Assembly: GCF_048595755.1 (NCBI RefSeq)
Contig: NZ_CP184360.1
Span: 992,001 to 1,056,000 of the forward strand
Source of the DNA: Luteococcus sp048595755
Lineage (GTDB): Bacteria; Actinomycetota; Actinomycetes; Propionibacteriales; Propionibacteriaceae
DNA length: 64,000 nucleotides
Direction of reading: 5' to 3'
Every line of letters starts with the position of its first letter. Positions within the stretch are counted from its first letter, which is position 1. The notes under the pieces were generated by a model. The model had not been told where the DNA came from. It worked only from the letters and a program-made list of their open reading frames with translations, and searched no databases. Position numbers and translations under genes: made by a program. Shown in pieces: positions 1 through 8,495 of the stretch.

Positions 1-812
1 ATCACCTGGTTCGCCGAGAGGTAGTTGCCCTTGTCGTCGAAGATGCCCAGCCGGTCGGCGTCGCCATCGGTGGCCATGCCCAGGTCTGCGCCACGCTCCA
101 GCACGACGCGTCGCAGTTCGTGCAGCGTCTCGAGCTGCGGGGAGGGCATGCGTCCGCCGAAGAGTGCGTCGTGGCGGGAGTGGATGACCTCCACGTCGCA
201 GCGCGCGGTCATCAGGATGGTCTGCAGGCAGGTCTGCGAGACGCCGAACATCGGGTCGAGCACCACCGTGAGGTGGCTGTGCCGGATGGTCTCCACGTCC
301 AGCTGGTCGAGGATCGCGTCGATGTACCAGTTCATGGAGTGCTGGCGGGTGACCAGCGGATGGTCGGCCAACTCGGAGGGGTCGATGCTGCGCACGTCGT
401 CGTCGCCCAGCCGGTTCACCTCCTCCTGCAGCGAGGTGGTGACCTCCGCGACGGCATCGCGGCCGCCGCGGGTGAAGACCTTGACGCCGTTGTAGAGCGC
501 GGGATTGTGGGAGGCGGTGACGGCCAGACCGTAGGCGCAACCCTGGTTGGCCACGCTCCACATGATCATCGGGGTGGGGGCCGGACGATCGATGATGGTG
601 ACCGGGATCTGGTTGGCCACGAGCACCTCGACGATCCACCAGGCCGATTCCCGTGACAGGAAGCGTCGGTCGTAGCCGAGCACCAGGCCGCCCTCGGCCA
701 CGGATTCGGCGTGCATTCGATCGGCGACGCCCTGGGCCAACAGGCGCACGTTCTGCTTGGTGAAACCGTCGGCGATGATGGCCCGCCATCCGCCGGTGCC
801 GAATTTGATCAT
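1..812 (-). CDS. Phosphohexomutase (phosphoglucomutase/phosphomannomutase family), partial at window edge
   Basis: About 270 residues of an alpha-D-phosphohexomutase, running off the left edge so the C-terminal part is missing. These enzymes move phosphate between C1 and C6 of a hexose phosphate. The N-terminus reads MIKFGTGGWRA, the catalytic phosphoserine motif TASHNP is at about residues 99-104 (Ser101), and the metal-binding loop DGDADR is near residue 250. The ATG at 812 is preceded by a TATGTT hexamer 6 nt away and no Shine-Dalgarno, which suggests a leaderless start. The gene is transcribed away from the T-antigen sugar genes, sharing a 120-bp control region with the nucleotidyltransferase. 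It could feed Gal-1-P or HexNAc phosphates into central metabolism; the substrate cannot be read from the sequence. Confidence 0.88.
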   Translation of the reverse strand, partial: MIKFGTGGWRAIIADGFTKQNVRLLAQGVADRMHAESVAEGGLVLGYDRRFLSRESAWWIVEVLVANQIPVTIIDRPAPTPMIMWSVANQGCAYGLAVTASHNPALYNGVKVFTRGGRDAVAEVTTSLQEEVNRLGDDDVRSIDPSELADHPLVTRQHSMNWYIDAILDQLDVETIRHSHLTVVLDPMFGVSQTCLQTILMTARCDVEVIHSRHDALFGGRMPSPQLETLHELRRVVLERGADLGMATDGDADRLGIFDDKGNYLSANQV

Positions 813-818
813 GCACCG

Positions 819-824
819 AACATA
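819..824 (-). promoter_or_regulatory. Probable leaderless -10 box of phosphohexomutase
   Basis: TATGTT on the minus strand lies 6 nt before the ATG at 812, which would put the transcription start at the initiation codon. Inferred from spacing and from the same pattern at other genes in the window. Confidence 0.45.
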
Positions 825-852
825 TCCCGCGAAATGTTGCCCCGTGAAGGAT

Positions 853-890
853 GTGCGCATTTTGACTGAGCGCTCACTTGACTTGCGCAC
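853..890. promoter_or_regulatory. Nested dyad between divergent promoters (probable regulator site)
   Basis: A perfect inner palindrome TGAGCGCTCA (867-876) is flanked by inverted arms GTGCGCA (853-859) and TGCGCAC (884-890) with the same centre at 871.5. The centre is about 60 bp from both divergent start codons (812 and 932). If both transcripts are leaderless, this is the classic class I activator distance for both. Which protein binds is unknown; the ROK protein at 3074 is the nearest candidate. Confidence 0.5.
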
Positions 891-918
891 CTGTGGCGGG
901 CGGCGTTGGTCGGGTGTC

Positions 919-924
919 TAGGAT
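919..924 (+). promoter_or_regulatory. Probable leaderless -10 box of nucleotidyltransferase
   Basis: TAGGAT, 7 nt before the ATG at 932. No good -35 hexamer is visible, as would fit an activator-dependent promoter. Confidence 0.4.
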
Positions 925-931
925 GACGGCC

Positions 932-1780
932 ATGACAACGCCGTCCCAACCCTCACAACAGCCCTCGACGCCCCGCAAGGCCGTGATCATGGCCCGTGGT
1001 CTGGGCACTCGTCTGCGTCGCCAGGCCGACGCCCAACTCGACCAAGAGCAGCAGCGGATCGCCGCCCTCGGGCTCAAGGCGATGATGCCCCTGGGGTCCT
1101 CCGGGCGGCCCTTCATCGAACACGTCATCACCGAACTCGCCGACGCCGGGCTCACCGAGGTCTGCCTGGTGATCGGGCCCGAACATGACCTGGTGCGCGA
1201 GCACTTCGCGGGCCTGCACACCGAGCGCGTCACCATCAGCTTCGCCGTGCAGCAGGAGGCGCTGGGCACCGCCGATGCCGTGGCTGCGGCACGGGACTTC
1301 GTCGGGGCGGATCGCTTCGTCGTGGTGAACTCGGACAACCACTACCCGGTCGGGGCGCTGCGTCGCCTCGTCGCGGCCCCCGGAGCCGCCACCCTGGGCT
1401 TCGACGCGGCCGAGCTGGTGGCCCGTTCCAACATCCCGGCCGAACGGGTGGCCGCCTTCGCCATCCTGCAGACCGACGAGCAGTCACACCTGGTGGAGAT
1501 GCTGGAGAAGCCCACCCCCGAACAGGTGGCCGAGCACGGCCCGCACGCCCTGGTGAGCATGAACTGCTTCCTGTTCGGCCCCTCCATCTTCGACGCCTGC
1601 GACAGCATCGAACGCTCGGTGCGGGGCGAGTTCGAGATCGTCGACGCCGTCCGCCACCTGGTGCGCGCGGGGGAGCCGGTCACGGTGGTCCCGGTGGCCG
1701 AGGGAGTGCTGGACATGTCCGGTCGGGCAGACGTGGCCGCCGTCGAGACTGCCCTGGCCGGACGCGAGGTGCGGTTGTGA
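932..1780 (+). CDS. Sugar-1-phosphate nucleotidyltransferase-like protein
   Basis: A 282-residue NTP_transferase-fold protein that would couple an NTP to a sugar 1-phosphate. The N-terminal nucleotide-binding signature reads VIMARGLGTRLRR, so the usual GG of the (L/M)AGGxGTR motif is RG. Further support comes from LKAMMPLG (the Lys-Pro segment), FIEHVITELADAGLTEVCLVIG and DRFVVVNSDNHYP. The start at 932 was chosen over in-frame ATGs upstream because TAGGAT is correctly spaced for a leaderless start and AGGA gives a weak ribosome site. The stop overlaps the next gene's GTG (GTGA), so the two are co-translated. In this cluster the likely job is activating Gal-1-P or GalNAc-1-P to the UDP-sugar; that is inference from context. 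Confidence 0.8.
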   Translation: MTTPSQPSQQPSTPRKAVIMARGLGTRLRRQADAQLDQEQQRIAALGLKAMMPLGSSGRPFIEHVITELADAGLTEVCLVIGPEHDLVREHFAGLHTERVTISFAVQQEALGTADAVAAARDFVGADRFVVVNSDNHYPVGALRRLVAAPGAATLGFDAAELVARSNIPAERVAAFAILQTDEQSHLVEMLEKPTPEQVAEHGPHALVSMNCFLFGPSIFDACDSIERSVRGEFEIVDAVRHLVRAGEPVTVVPVAEGVLDMSGRADVAAVETALAGREVRL

Positions 1781-2964
1781 AGACCACCGGTCACTTCTCC
1801 CCGGGCCGCATCGAGGTACTGGGCAAGCACACCGACTATGCCGGTGGCGACGTGCTGGTGTGCGCCGTCGATCGCGGCGTCACGGCAGTGGTCGAGGAGG
1901 CCGCGAGCGGTATCCATGCCACCAGCACCGCCCTTCCCGACGAGGTGGACCTCACCCCCGGCACGGCCGTGGAGCTGCCTGGCGGCCACTGGGGGCGCTA
2001 CCTGCAGTCGGTCGTGCAGCGGCTGACAGCCAATTTCGGTCCGCTGGCTCCGTGCCGCATCGAGGTGGACTCCACCCTGCCGCTGGCCAGTGGCATGAGC
2101 TCCTCGTCGGCGGTCGTGGTGGCCACGGCCATGGCGCTGGCGCGCCACAACGGCTTCGACCAGTCCAGGGCCTGGCAGCAGGACATCACCGACGACGTGC
2201 GGCTGGCCGGCTACCTGGCCTGCGTCGAGAACGGCAAGACCTTCGGCGCCTTGGCCGGTCACGGCGGAGTGGGCACCTTGGGAGGTTCCGAGGACCACAC
2301 CGCCATGCTGTGCAGCGAACCCGGCAAGCTGGGACGGTTCAGCTTCAACCCGCCGTCGCTGGTGCAGCGGGTCGCGCTGCCCGATGACCTGCGGCTCGTG
2401 GTGGCGGTCAGCGGTGTCGCGGCCGAGAAGACCGGTGCGGCCCAACAGGCCTACAACCGGGCCTCGCTGAATGCCTCGGCCGTGCTGGAGCGATGGAATG
2501 CCGCAGGCCATGCACACCCGAACCTGGCCGCGGGGGTGGCGGCGGGAGGCGCCGAACAGGTGGCCGGGCTCGTCGCCGACGATCCGGAGTTGTCGGCCCG
2601 CCTGGACCAGTTCGTCACCGAGTCCACCGTGGTGATCCCCGCCGCAGTGGAGGCCTTGGAGGCGGGAGACCTCGAGGCCTTCGGTCGTGCGGTGGCACTC
2701 TCGCAGTCCTTGGCGGCGCGGGGGCTGGCCAACCAGGTGCCGCAGACCGAGGCCTTGGTGGAGCTTGCCCTGCGTCAGGGTGCCTTGGCCGCCTCCAGCT
2801 TCGGGGCGGGTTTTGGGGGCAGTGTCTGGGCGCTGCTGCCCGCCGGGGATGCCGAGGCCTTCGCCGAGGACTGGCTTGATGTCTACCGGCGGGCGTGGCC
2901 GCAGGAGGGCGCTCGTGCCAGCACCCTGGTGACCAGGCCCTGTGGCCCCGCCCACGCTTGCTGA
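1777..2964 (+). CDS. GHMP-family sugar kinase (galactokinase / N-acetylgalactosamine kinase-like)
   Basis: A 395-residue GHMP kinase that would phosphorylate a free sugar at C1 with ATP. The galactokinase-type N-terminal signature reads GRIEVLGKHTDYAGG (residues 10-24), with Lys17 where galactokinases have Glu. The GHMP ATP-binding motif PLASGMSSSSA is at about residues 101-111, and a C-terminal glycine-rich FGAGFGGS motif follows. The gene starts with GTG overlapping the previous stop. Because GH112 phosphorylase already releases galactose as Gal-1-P, the free product needing a kinase is GalNAc (or GlcNAc), so a HexNAc-1-kinase role is more likely than galactokinase. Bifidobacteria use an unrelated kinase, NahK, for this step. 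Confidence 0.82.
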   Translation: MKTTGHFSPGRIEVLGKHTDYAGGDVLVCAVDRGVTAVVEEAASGIHATSTALPDEVDLTPGTAVELPGGHWGRYLQSVVQRLTANFGPLAPCRIEVDSTLPLASGMSSSSAVVVATAMALARHNGFDQSRAWQQDITDDVRLAGYLACVENGKTFGALAGHGGVGTLGGSEDHTAMLCSEPGKLGRFSFNPPSLVQRVALPDDLRLVVAVSGVAAEKTGAAQQAYNRASLNASAVLERWNAAGHAHPNLAAGVAAGGAEQVAGLVADDPELSARLDQFVTESTVVIPAAVEALEAGDLEAFGRAVALSQSLAARGLANQVPQTEALVELALRQGALAASSFGAGFGGSVWALLPAGDAEAFAEDWLDVYRRAWPQEGARASTLVTRPCGPAHAC

Positions 2965-3003
2965 CCGGCCATGCCTGCTGACCGCCCACGCCTGCTGACT
3001 GGG
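2953..3003 (+). repeat. Three tandem 17-bp repeats at gene end
   Basis: Units CACGCTTGCTGACCGGC, CATGCCTGCTGACCGCC and CACGCCTGCTGACTGGG follow each other directly. The first contains the kinase stop codon (2962-2964). No function is evident. Confidence 0.7.
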
Positions 3004-3073
3004 CGGTGGCGACCCGATGCCGCACGGTGGGTACCGTGTGGCCTGACGTGATCGACAGGGAAGAGGGGTAGCC

Positions 3074-4324
3074 ATGGGCCAGACCGGCCGGATGCGCACG
3101 GTTGGACGCGGTGGGCCCCTGGACCAGACCCAGATGCGGGCGGCCAACATGGGCCTGATCCTGCGCCACCTCAGGGCCGTGGGCGGGCGCTCGCGCGCTC
3201 GCATCGCGGCCGAGACGGGGCTTTCGCGGGCCACCATGTCGAGCCTGATCGGGGAGCTGACCGATCGCGGCCTGGTGCGCGAGGGCGGGCTGGCCCGCAG
3301 CGGCACGGCGGGCCGTCCCGGCCTGACCGTCTTCCTGGACGGGTCGCACGTCGGGGTGGTCGGCGTGGAGATCAGCGTGGACTACATCTCGCTGCTGGCG
3401 ATGGACCTTGCCGGCGACGTGGTCTGGGAGCTGCTGCTGCCGCTGGCCGCGGACGAATTGCCCGTCGACGAGCTCCTGGACCTGGTGGCCCGGCGGGTGC
3501 AGGAGGCGCTGGATGCCCTGCAGGATGCGGGGCGGCGCCCGGTGGGCATCACGCTGGCACCGCCCGGGGTGATCGACTATCCCACGGGATGCGTCCGCTT
3601 TGCACCGAACCTGGGCTGGCGCGACGTGCCCGTGGTGGAGGAGTTGCGCTCCCGGTTGACTGGCCCGGTGCCGCCGATCCACCTGGAGAACGACGCCAAG
3701 CTCTCTGCGCTGGCCGAATATGCCGGCTTCGCCACCCAGGGGGTGGAGGACCTGCTCTTCCTGACCGGTGACGTGGGCGTGGGTGCGGGCATCATCGCCG
3801 CCGGGCAGCTGGTGCGCGGCTGGAAGGGCTTCTCCGGTGAGGTGGGCCACCTGCCGCTGGATCCCGACCAGCACCCCTGCAAGTGCGGCCGCACCGGATG
3901 CTGGGAGACGGTGGTGGGCCTCGCGGCCCTGTTCCGCCTGGTGGATGGCGACGAACAGCTGGCCGATGCCAGTCGTCCGCTCGACGAACGACTGGCCGTG
4001 ATCGCCCGGCGCGCCAGGAGCGGGGATGAGGTCACCCTGGCGGCCTTGGAGCAGATCACCCAGCACCTGGCCGTCGGGCTCTCGCTCCTCAACGACGTGC
4101 TCAACCCCCGCGTGATCGTGCTGGGGGGATACTTCGCCCTGTTGGCGGAGTTCATCCTGGAACCGCTGGAGGCCCAGCTGGAGCGGCGGCGGATGAAGGA
4201 GGGCGGCAAGGTTCGCCTGGAGACGACCCGTCTGGGGATCAGGTCGGCGGCCCATGGTGCCGCCTTGATGGCGCTGGAACCCGTCTTCGTCGATCCCACC
4301 CTCGTCGCTCCCCTGGAGGACTGA
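3074..4324 (+). CDS. ROK-family transcriptional regulator
   Basis: A 416-residue repressor-type ROK protein (NagC/XylR type). Residues about 20-75 form a winged helix-turn-helix (ARIAAETGLSRATMSSLIGELTDRGLV), followed by the ROK sugar-kinase-like domain. The zinc motif is intact (CxCGxxGCxE, Cys269, Cys271, Cys276), as is the EVGHLPL motif with its metal-ligand histidine. There is a strong ribosome site (GAAGAGGGG) before the ATG. It lies between the kinase and GH101 genes and is the only regulator in the T-antigen locus, so it probably senses an amino sugar or its phosphate and controls this locus. It may also bind the dyads or promoters at 853-890 and 4424. Confidence 0.93.
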   Translation: MGQTGRMRTVGRGGPLDQTQMRAANMGLILRHLRAVGGRSRARIAAETGLSRATMSSLIGELTDRGLVREGGLARSGTAGRPGLTVFLDGSHVGVVGVEISVDYISLLAMDLAGDVVWELLLPLAADELPVDELLDLVARRVQEALDALQDAGRRPVGITLAPPGVIDYPTGCVRFAPNLGWRDVPVVEELRSRLTGPVPPIHLENDAKLSALAEYAGFATQGVEDLLFLTGDVGVGAGIIAAGQLVRGWKGFSGEVGHLPLDPDQHPCKCGRTGCWETVVGLAALFRLVDGDEQLADASRPLDERLAVIARRARSGDEVTLAALEQITQHLAVGLSLLNDVLNPRVIVLGGYFALLAEFILEPLEAQLERRRMKEGGKVRLETTRLGIRSAAHGAALMALEPVFVDPTLVAPLED

Positions 4325-4342
4325 GCGCTGGAGGATTGAGCG
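4313..4342 (+). repeat. Two tandem 15-bp repeats at gene end
   Basis: CTGGAGGACTGAGCG is followed at once by CTGGAGGATTGAGCG. The first copy contains the ROK stop codon. Confidence 0.6.
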
Positions 4343-4423
4343 CCGACCGACCGATCGCTGCGGGACTGAGCCCCTTGTCGGGGCCCTTTTGCGACGCTTC
4401 GTCGTAGAAATCGTCACAAGTCA

Positions 4424-4453
4424 TTGACTTTGGGGTAGGCCTCTGTCTATGGT
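4424..4453 (+). promoter_or_regulatory. Promoter of GH101 gene
   Basis: TTGACT (4424-4429), an 18-bp spacer and TATGGT (4448-4453) form a sigma-70-like promoter. It gives a leader of about 35 nt with a GGAG ribosome site before the ATG at 4494. Confidence 0.55.
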
Positions 4454-4493
4454 TTCGTTCATCGCCCGAACATATTGGTCAACGGAGTCCACG

Positions 4494-7400
4494 ATGCGAA
4501 GCAACACCCCACGGTCTGCCTGCCAGGCCATCGCCGGAGCAGCCGCTGCGGTCCTGATCACCACCAGCCTCGGCGCCGTCACGCCTGCCCAGGCCAGCCC
4601 CACCCCTGCCACCCCGGCCCCGGCCAACTCGCTCACCCTGCGCTCGAAGTCGCTGCAGGTGCACCTGTCCAAGACCTTCCCGCAGGTGCTCGGCTACCGC
4701 GATCTGGCCACCGGCGCCACGCTGGGGGGCCAGCCCACCGCGCTGGACGCCATCGTGGTCAACGGCAAGCGCCACGCGGTGCGCGTGGGCGTCGAGCCGC
4801 TCCCGGCCGGCATCAACTACGTCCTCACCGTCCCCGACCTGCCCGGCGTCAGCATCACGGTGCGCGCCTCGCTCAAGGGCAATGTGCTCACCTGGCAGGT
4901 CCTCAAGGTGCGTGACCACGGCAAGAACGTGGTCAACACCCTGGAGGTGCCGGGGCTCGACCTGGTCTCGATCTCCTCCGACCAGCCGGGGGCCACCAGC
5001 GCCTTCACCAAGATCGACACCGACACCACCCGTACGGCAGACCAGATCACGCCGCTCACCAAGGACACCCCGGTGCAGGCGGCGCCCGTCGGGGCCACCT
5101 ACGGCATCGTCAACACCTCCCAGTTGGCGGCCTCGGTGGAGACCAACGGCACCTATGACAAGCCCGCTGGCGCCACCACCAAGGACGGCGGCCGGCTGTG
5201 GCACCAGGTGCAGGCCGACGAGGCCGGCACCAAGCGCGTCGGCATCACCCCCGGTCAGTGGACCGTGCGCGGCGAGGGCGCCACCGAACAGAGCGAGCTT
5301 CCCTGGGCCAAGGTGGTCATCACCACCGACCGCAACCAGGACGCCGGCGTGGACTGGCAGGACGGCGCCATCGCCTTCCGTGACATCGCCACCGTCGCCA
5401 AGGACTCCGACAAGGTGCCCAACCGGGTGATCCAGCACATCCCCTTCAACTTCTCCAGCCTGGCCACGCACCCCTTCCTGCGCACGCTCGACGACGTCAA
5501 GCGGCTCAGCCTGGCCACCGACGGCCTGGGCCAGTTCACCCTGCTCAAGGGCTATGCCTCCGAGGGCCACGACTCGGCCCACCCGGACTACGCGGGCAAC
5601 TACAACGAGCGCGCCGGCGGCCTCAAGGACATGAACACCCTGCTCAAGGAGGGCAAGAAGTGGGGCAGTGACTTCGGCGTGCACGTCAACGCCACCGAGG
5701 CCTACCCCGAGGCCAAGGCCTTCGACGAGAAGCTGGTGGACAAGACCAAGCCCGGCTGGAACTGGCTCAACCAGAGCTACTACATCAACCAGCGCGACGA
5801 CCTGAACTCCGGCAACCTGCTCAAGCGCACCGCCCAGCTGCGCAAGGACACCAAGGGCAACCTGGACACCCTCTACTGGGACGTCTACTACGGCTTCGGC
5901 TGGCTGCCCGACGAGATGGACGCCAAGCTGCGCGAGCAGGGCTTCAGCATCGCCTCCGAATGGGCCTACTCTCACGAGCGCAACAACCTGTGGGCGCACT
6001 GGGCCACCGACCGCAACTACGGCGGCGCCACCAACAAGGGCGTCAACAGCAAGATCGTCCGTTTCATCCGCAATTCCGAGCGCGACGTGTGGAACCCGCA
6101 CCCGCTGCTGGCCGGATCGACCATCGTCGAGGCGGAGGGCTGGACCGGGCACAACGACTGGATGGCCCTGAAGAAGAATGTGTGGACCAACCAGCTGCCC
6201 ACCAAGTTCCTGCAGCACAACCAGATCACCAAGTGGAGCGACCACGAGGTGCAGTTCACCAATGACGTGCGCAGCACCGACGCCAACGGCAAGCGGCAGT
6301 TCTTCGTCGACGACGCCCTGGTGCTCGACGGCGGCTCCTACCTGCTGCCCTGGGGTGGCAAGACGCCGCAGCAGGCCACCAAGGCCTACCACTACAGCCC
6401 CGACGGTGGCACCAGCACTTGGCAGCTGACCGGAGCCCTGAAGCGGGCCAAGAACTTCACCGTCTACGAACTCACCGACAAGGGCCGCACCAAGGTCGCC
6501 ACGGTGGGCAATGACTCCGGGAAGATCACCCTGCAGGCGAAGGCAGGAAGCGCCTACGTGGTCTATCCGAACAAGGCACGCGTGCAGGCCGATCCCCAGT
6601 GGGGGCAGGGCACACCGGTTGCGGACCCCGGGTTCAACGGCGCCGATCTGGGCCCGTGGAATCCGACGGGCAAGACCGCCCTGCAGACCACCGAGAACGG
6701 CCTGCACGTGGCATCCCTGGGTGAGGGCCGCTCGAGCATCCAGCAGGACCTCAAGCTCAAGGGTGGCCAGCGCTACTCCGCCTCCGCCTGGGTGGAGGTC
6801 AAGCCCGGCCAGACCCGTCCCGTCACCCTCGCGGTGCAGGGACGCGGCGTGGACGCCAAGACCACCATCACCCGCTCCACCATGCCCAACCACGTGAGCT
6901 CCGACGAGCTGCGCGGCACCAACTTCCAGCGCGTCAAGGTGGTCTTCGACGCACCCCGCAATGGCAAGGTGCGCCTGGCCATCACCGCCGCTGACGGCTC
7001 CGCCCCGGTGCGCGTCGACGACGTGCGGGTGGTGGCCACCCAGGAGAAGCAGGTCAGCGGCAAGGTCCTGGTGGACCAGTCCTTCGAGAGCCTGGACCAG
7101 GGCTGGGGGCCCTTCGTGACCGGTCAGCCCGGCGGCGACGCCCGCACCCACCTCGCCTCGAAGCACGCGCCGTACACACAGGCCGGTTGGAACGGAAAGC
7201 TCGTCGACGACGTGCTGGACGGCCAGTGGTCGCTGAAGGCCCACGAGGAGGGCAAGGGGCTGGTCTACCGCACCTGGCAGGGCAGCGCCGACTTCAAGCC
7301 GGGTCACAAGTACCGGGTGGAGTTCGACCACCAGAACGCCACGGCGGGCGCCTACAGCTTCGTCACCGGCGTCGACCAGCCGGGGGAGGAGACCAAGCAG

Positions 7401-8354
7401 GTGGAGCTCACCAGCACCCCCTTCGGCGAGCAGCGCACCACCAGCCGCTTCGTGCGTGAGTTCACCACCGGCGGATGTGGGGACGCCTGGATCGGCATCC
7501 GACGCAATGCCGCCGGCGGTGCCCAGGCCGACTTCATCATGGACAACCTGAAGATCACCGACCTGGGGGCGACCGACGCCCCCGGCGCCTGCGCGAGGGC
7601 CGAGCTCACGGGCCCGCAGGCAGTGGTGCCGGGTGAGGAGAACATCTTCACCAGCCGCTTCACCAACCATGAGGGTCAGGCCGTCGACGACGTGACCATG
7701 GCGCTCGAACTGCCCGAGGGCTGGGTGGCCACCGCCGAGGGATCCGCCAATGTCGGCACCGTCGAACCCGACGCCACGGCGCAGGTGACCTGGAAGGTGC
7801 AGGTGCCCGCCGACGCCAAGGGCAGCCATGACCTGTCCAGCACCATCACCTACTCGGTGGGGGATGACCAGCGCACCGTCACGGCCGAGACGTCCACCCG
7901 GACCCTTCCCGAGGGGGCCATCCCGCAGTCGAGGATGAAGGTCAGTGGGGTCAGCGACGCCGAACCCGGAACCGGTGACGGATCGGCCCACGCGGCCATC
8001 GACGGCAATCCCGCCACCATGTGGCACTCGGCGTGGTCGCAGGTGGACCCCGATGCGCCCTACCCGCACTGGATCAGCTTCGATCTGGGTGCCAGCCACG
8101 AGCTGACCGGCTTCGACTACCAGGTGCGCAAGGGCAATGGCGCGATCAAGGACTACGAGATCTACGTCAGTGCCGACGGCAATGACTGGGGCGAACCGGT
8201 GGCCAAGGGCAGCTTTGCCTCGACGACCGAGGTGCAGCGCGTCACCCTCGGGTCGGTGAAGGGCCAGCACGTCAAGCTCGTCGGGCTGAACTCCATCAAC
8301 GGCGCCGTCTTCGGTGGCGCCGGCGAGATCAACCTGTGGGGCACGCGGGCCTGA
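4494..8354 (+). CDS. Secreted endo-alpha-N-acetylgalactosaminidase (GH101)
   Basis: A 1286-residue GH101 enzyme. The family releases the intact core-1 disaccharide Gal-beta-1,3-GalNAc from Ser/Thr of mucin glycoproteins by a retaining mechanism. A Sec signal peptide covers about residues 1-33, ending near AQA. The catalytic domain lies at about 300-640. YWDVY (Asp463) and SEW (Glu489) match the nucleophile and acid/base positions of characterised GH101 proteins, followed by the conserved NYGGATNKGVNS and EGWTGHNDW blocks. Downstream are a galactose-binding-like beta-sandwich (about 706-850), a second carbohydrate-binding-like region, a NEW3/NPCBM-associated domain (about 1036-1135) and an F5/8 type C (CBM32-like) domain (about 1150-1285). 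The start MRSNTP was preferred to the upstream ATG because of the GGAG site and signal peptide. No LPXTG anchor is present, so the protein is probably released or held by its binding modules. Confidence 0.95.
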   Translation: MRSNTPRSACQAIAGAAAAVLITTSLGAVTPAQASPTPATPAPANSLTLRSKSLQVHLSKTFPQVLGYRDLATGATLGGQPTALDAIVVNGKRHAVRVGVEPLPAGINYVLTVPDLPGVSITVRASLKGNVLTWQVLKVRDHGKNVVNTLEVPGLDLVSISSDQPGATSAFTKIDTDTTRTADQITPLTKDTPVQAAPVGATYGIVNTSQLAASVETNGTYDKPAGATTKDGGRLWHQVQADEAGTKRVGITPGQWTVRGEGATEQSELPWAKVVITTDRNQDAGVDWQDGAIAFRDIATVAKDSDKVPNRVIQHIPFNFSSLATHPFLRTLDDVKRLSLATDGLGQFTLLKGYASEGHDSAHPDYAGNYNERAGGLKDMNTLLKEGKKWGSDFGVHVNATEAYPEAKAFDEKLVDKTKPGWNWLNQSYYINQRDDLNSGNLLKRTAQLRKDTKGNLDTLYWDVYYGFGWLPDEMDAKLREQGFSIASEWAYSHERNNLWAHWATDRNYGGATNKGVNSKIVRFIRNSERDVWNPHPLLAGSTIVEAEGWTGHNDWMALKKNVWTNQLPTKFLQHNQITKWSDHEVQFTNDVRSTDANGKRQFFVDDALVLDGGSYLLPWGGKTPQQATKAYHYSPDGGTSTWQLTGALKRAKNFTVYELTDKGRTKVATVGNDSGKITLQAKAGSAYVVYPNKARVQADPQWGQGTPVADPGFNGADLGPWNPTGKTALQTTENGLHVASLGEGRSSIQQDLKLKGGQRYSASAWVEVKPGQTRPVTLAVQGRGVDAKTTITRSTMPNHVSSDELRGTNFQRVKVVFDAPRNGKVRLAITAADGSAPVRVDDVRVVATQEKQVSGKVLVDQSFESLDQGWGPFVTGQPGGDARTHLASKHAPYTQAGWNGKLVDDVLDGQWSLKAHEEGKGLVYRTWQGSADFKPGHKYRVEFDHQNATAGAYSFVTGVDQPGEETKQVELTSTPFGEQRTTSRFVREFTTGGCGDAWIGIRRNAAGGAQADFIMDNLKITDLGATDAPGACARAELTGPQAVVPGEENIFTSRFTNHEGQAVDDVTMALELPEGWVATAEGSANVGTVEPDATAQVTWKVQVPADAKGSHDLSSTITYSVGDDQRTVTAETSTRTLPEGAIPQSRMKVSGVSDAEPGTGDGSAHAAIDGNPATMWHSAWSQVDPDAPYPHWISFDLGASHELTGFDYQVRKGNGAIKDYEIYVSADGNDWGEPVAKGSFASTTEVQRVTLGSVKGQHVKLVGLNSINGAVFGGAGEINLWGTRA

Positions 8355-8369
8355 GCCCAACCGCAGCCA

Positions 8370-8401
8370 CCCGGGCGGGGCGCCTCACCGCCCCGCCCGG
8401 G
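8370..8401 (+). terminator. Hairpin after GH101 gene
   Basis: A perfect 13-bp GC-rich stem (8370-8382 with 8389-8401) and 6-nt loop, 16 nt after the GH101 stop and with no T-run. It may attenuate rather than end transcription, leaving the phosphorylase and importer genes at a different level. Confidence 0.55.
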
Positions 8402-8417
8402 AACCAGATCCCGCTCA

Positions 8418-8483
8418 CCACTCGCCCTGAACCATTCGCCCCTGAACCACTCGTCCTGAACCACCCCTCACGAACCACTTGCC
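8418..8483 (+). repeat. Imperfect 14-15-bp tandem repeats in 5' leader of GH112 gene
   Basis: Four units of the form CCACTCGCCCTGAA (8418, 8432, 8447, 8461) and a partial fifth end immediately before the CAGGAG ribosome site of the gene at 8496. Confidence 0.65.
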
Positions 8484-8495
8484 AGGAGTCCCACG

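Noticed and set aside
4479..8360. A 1293-codon open frame antisense to the GH101 gene, and similar long antisense frames such as 34363-35856 and 16197-18251.
   Set aside because: High GC at third positions leaves opposite frames free of stops. The antisense translations are low-complexity (His/Val/Gly/Ala-rich) with no domains, while the sense frames are complete known proteins.
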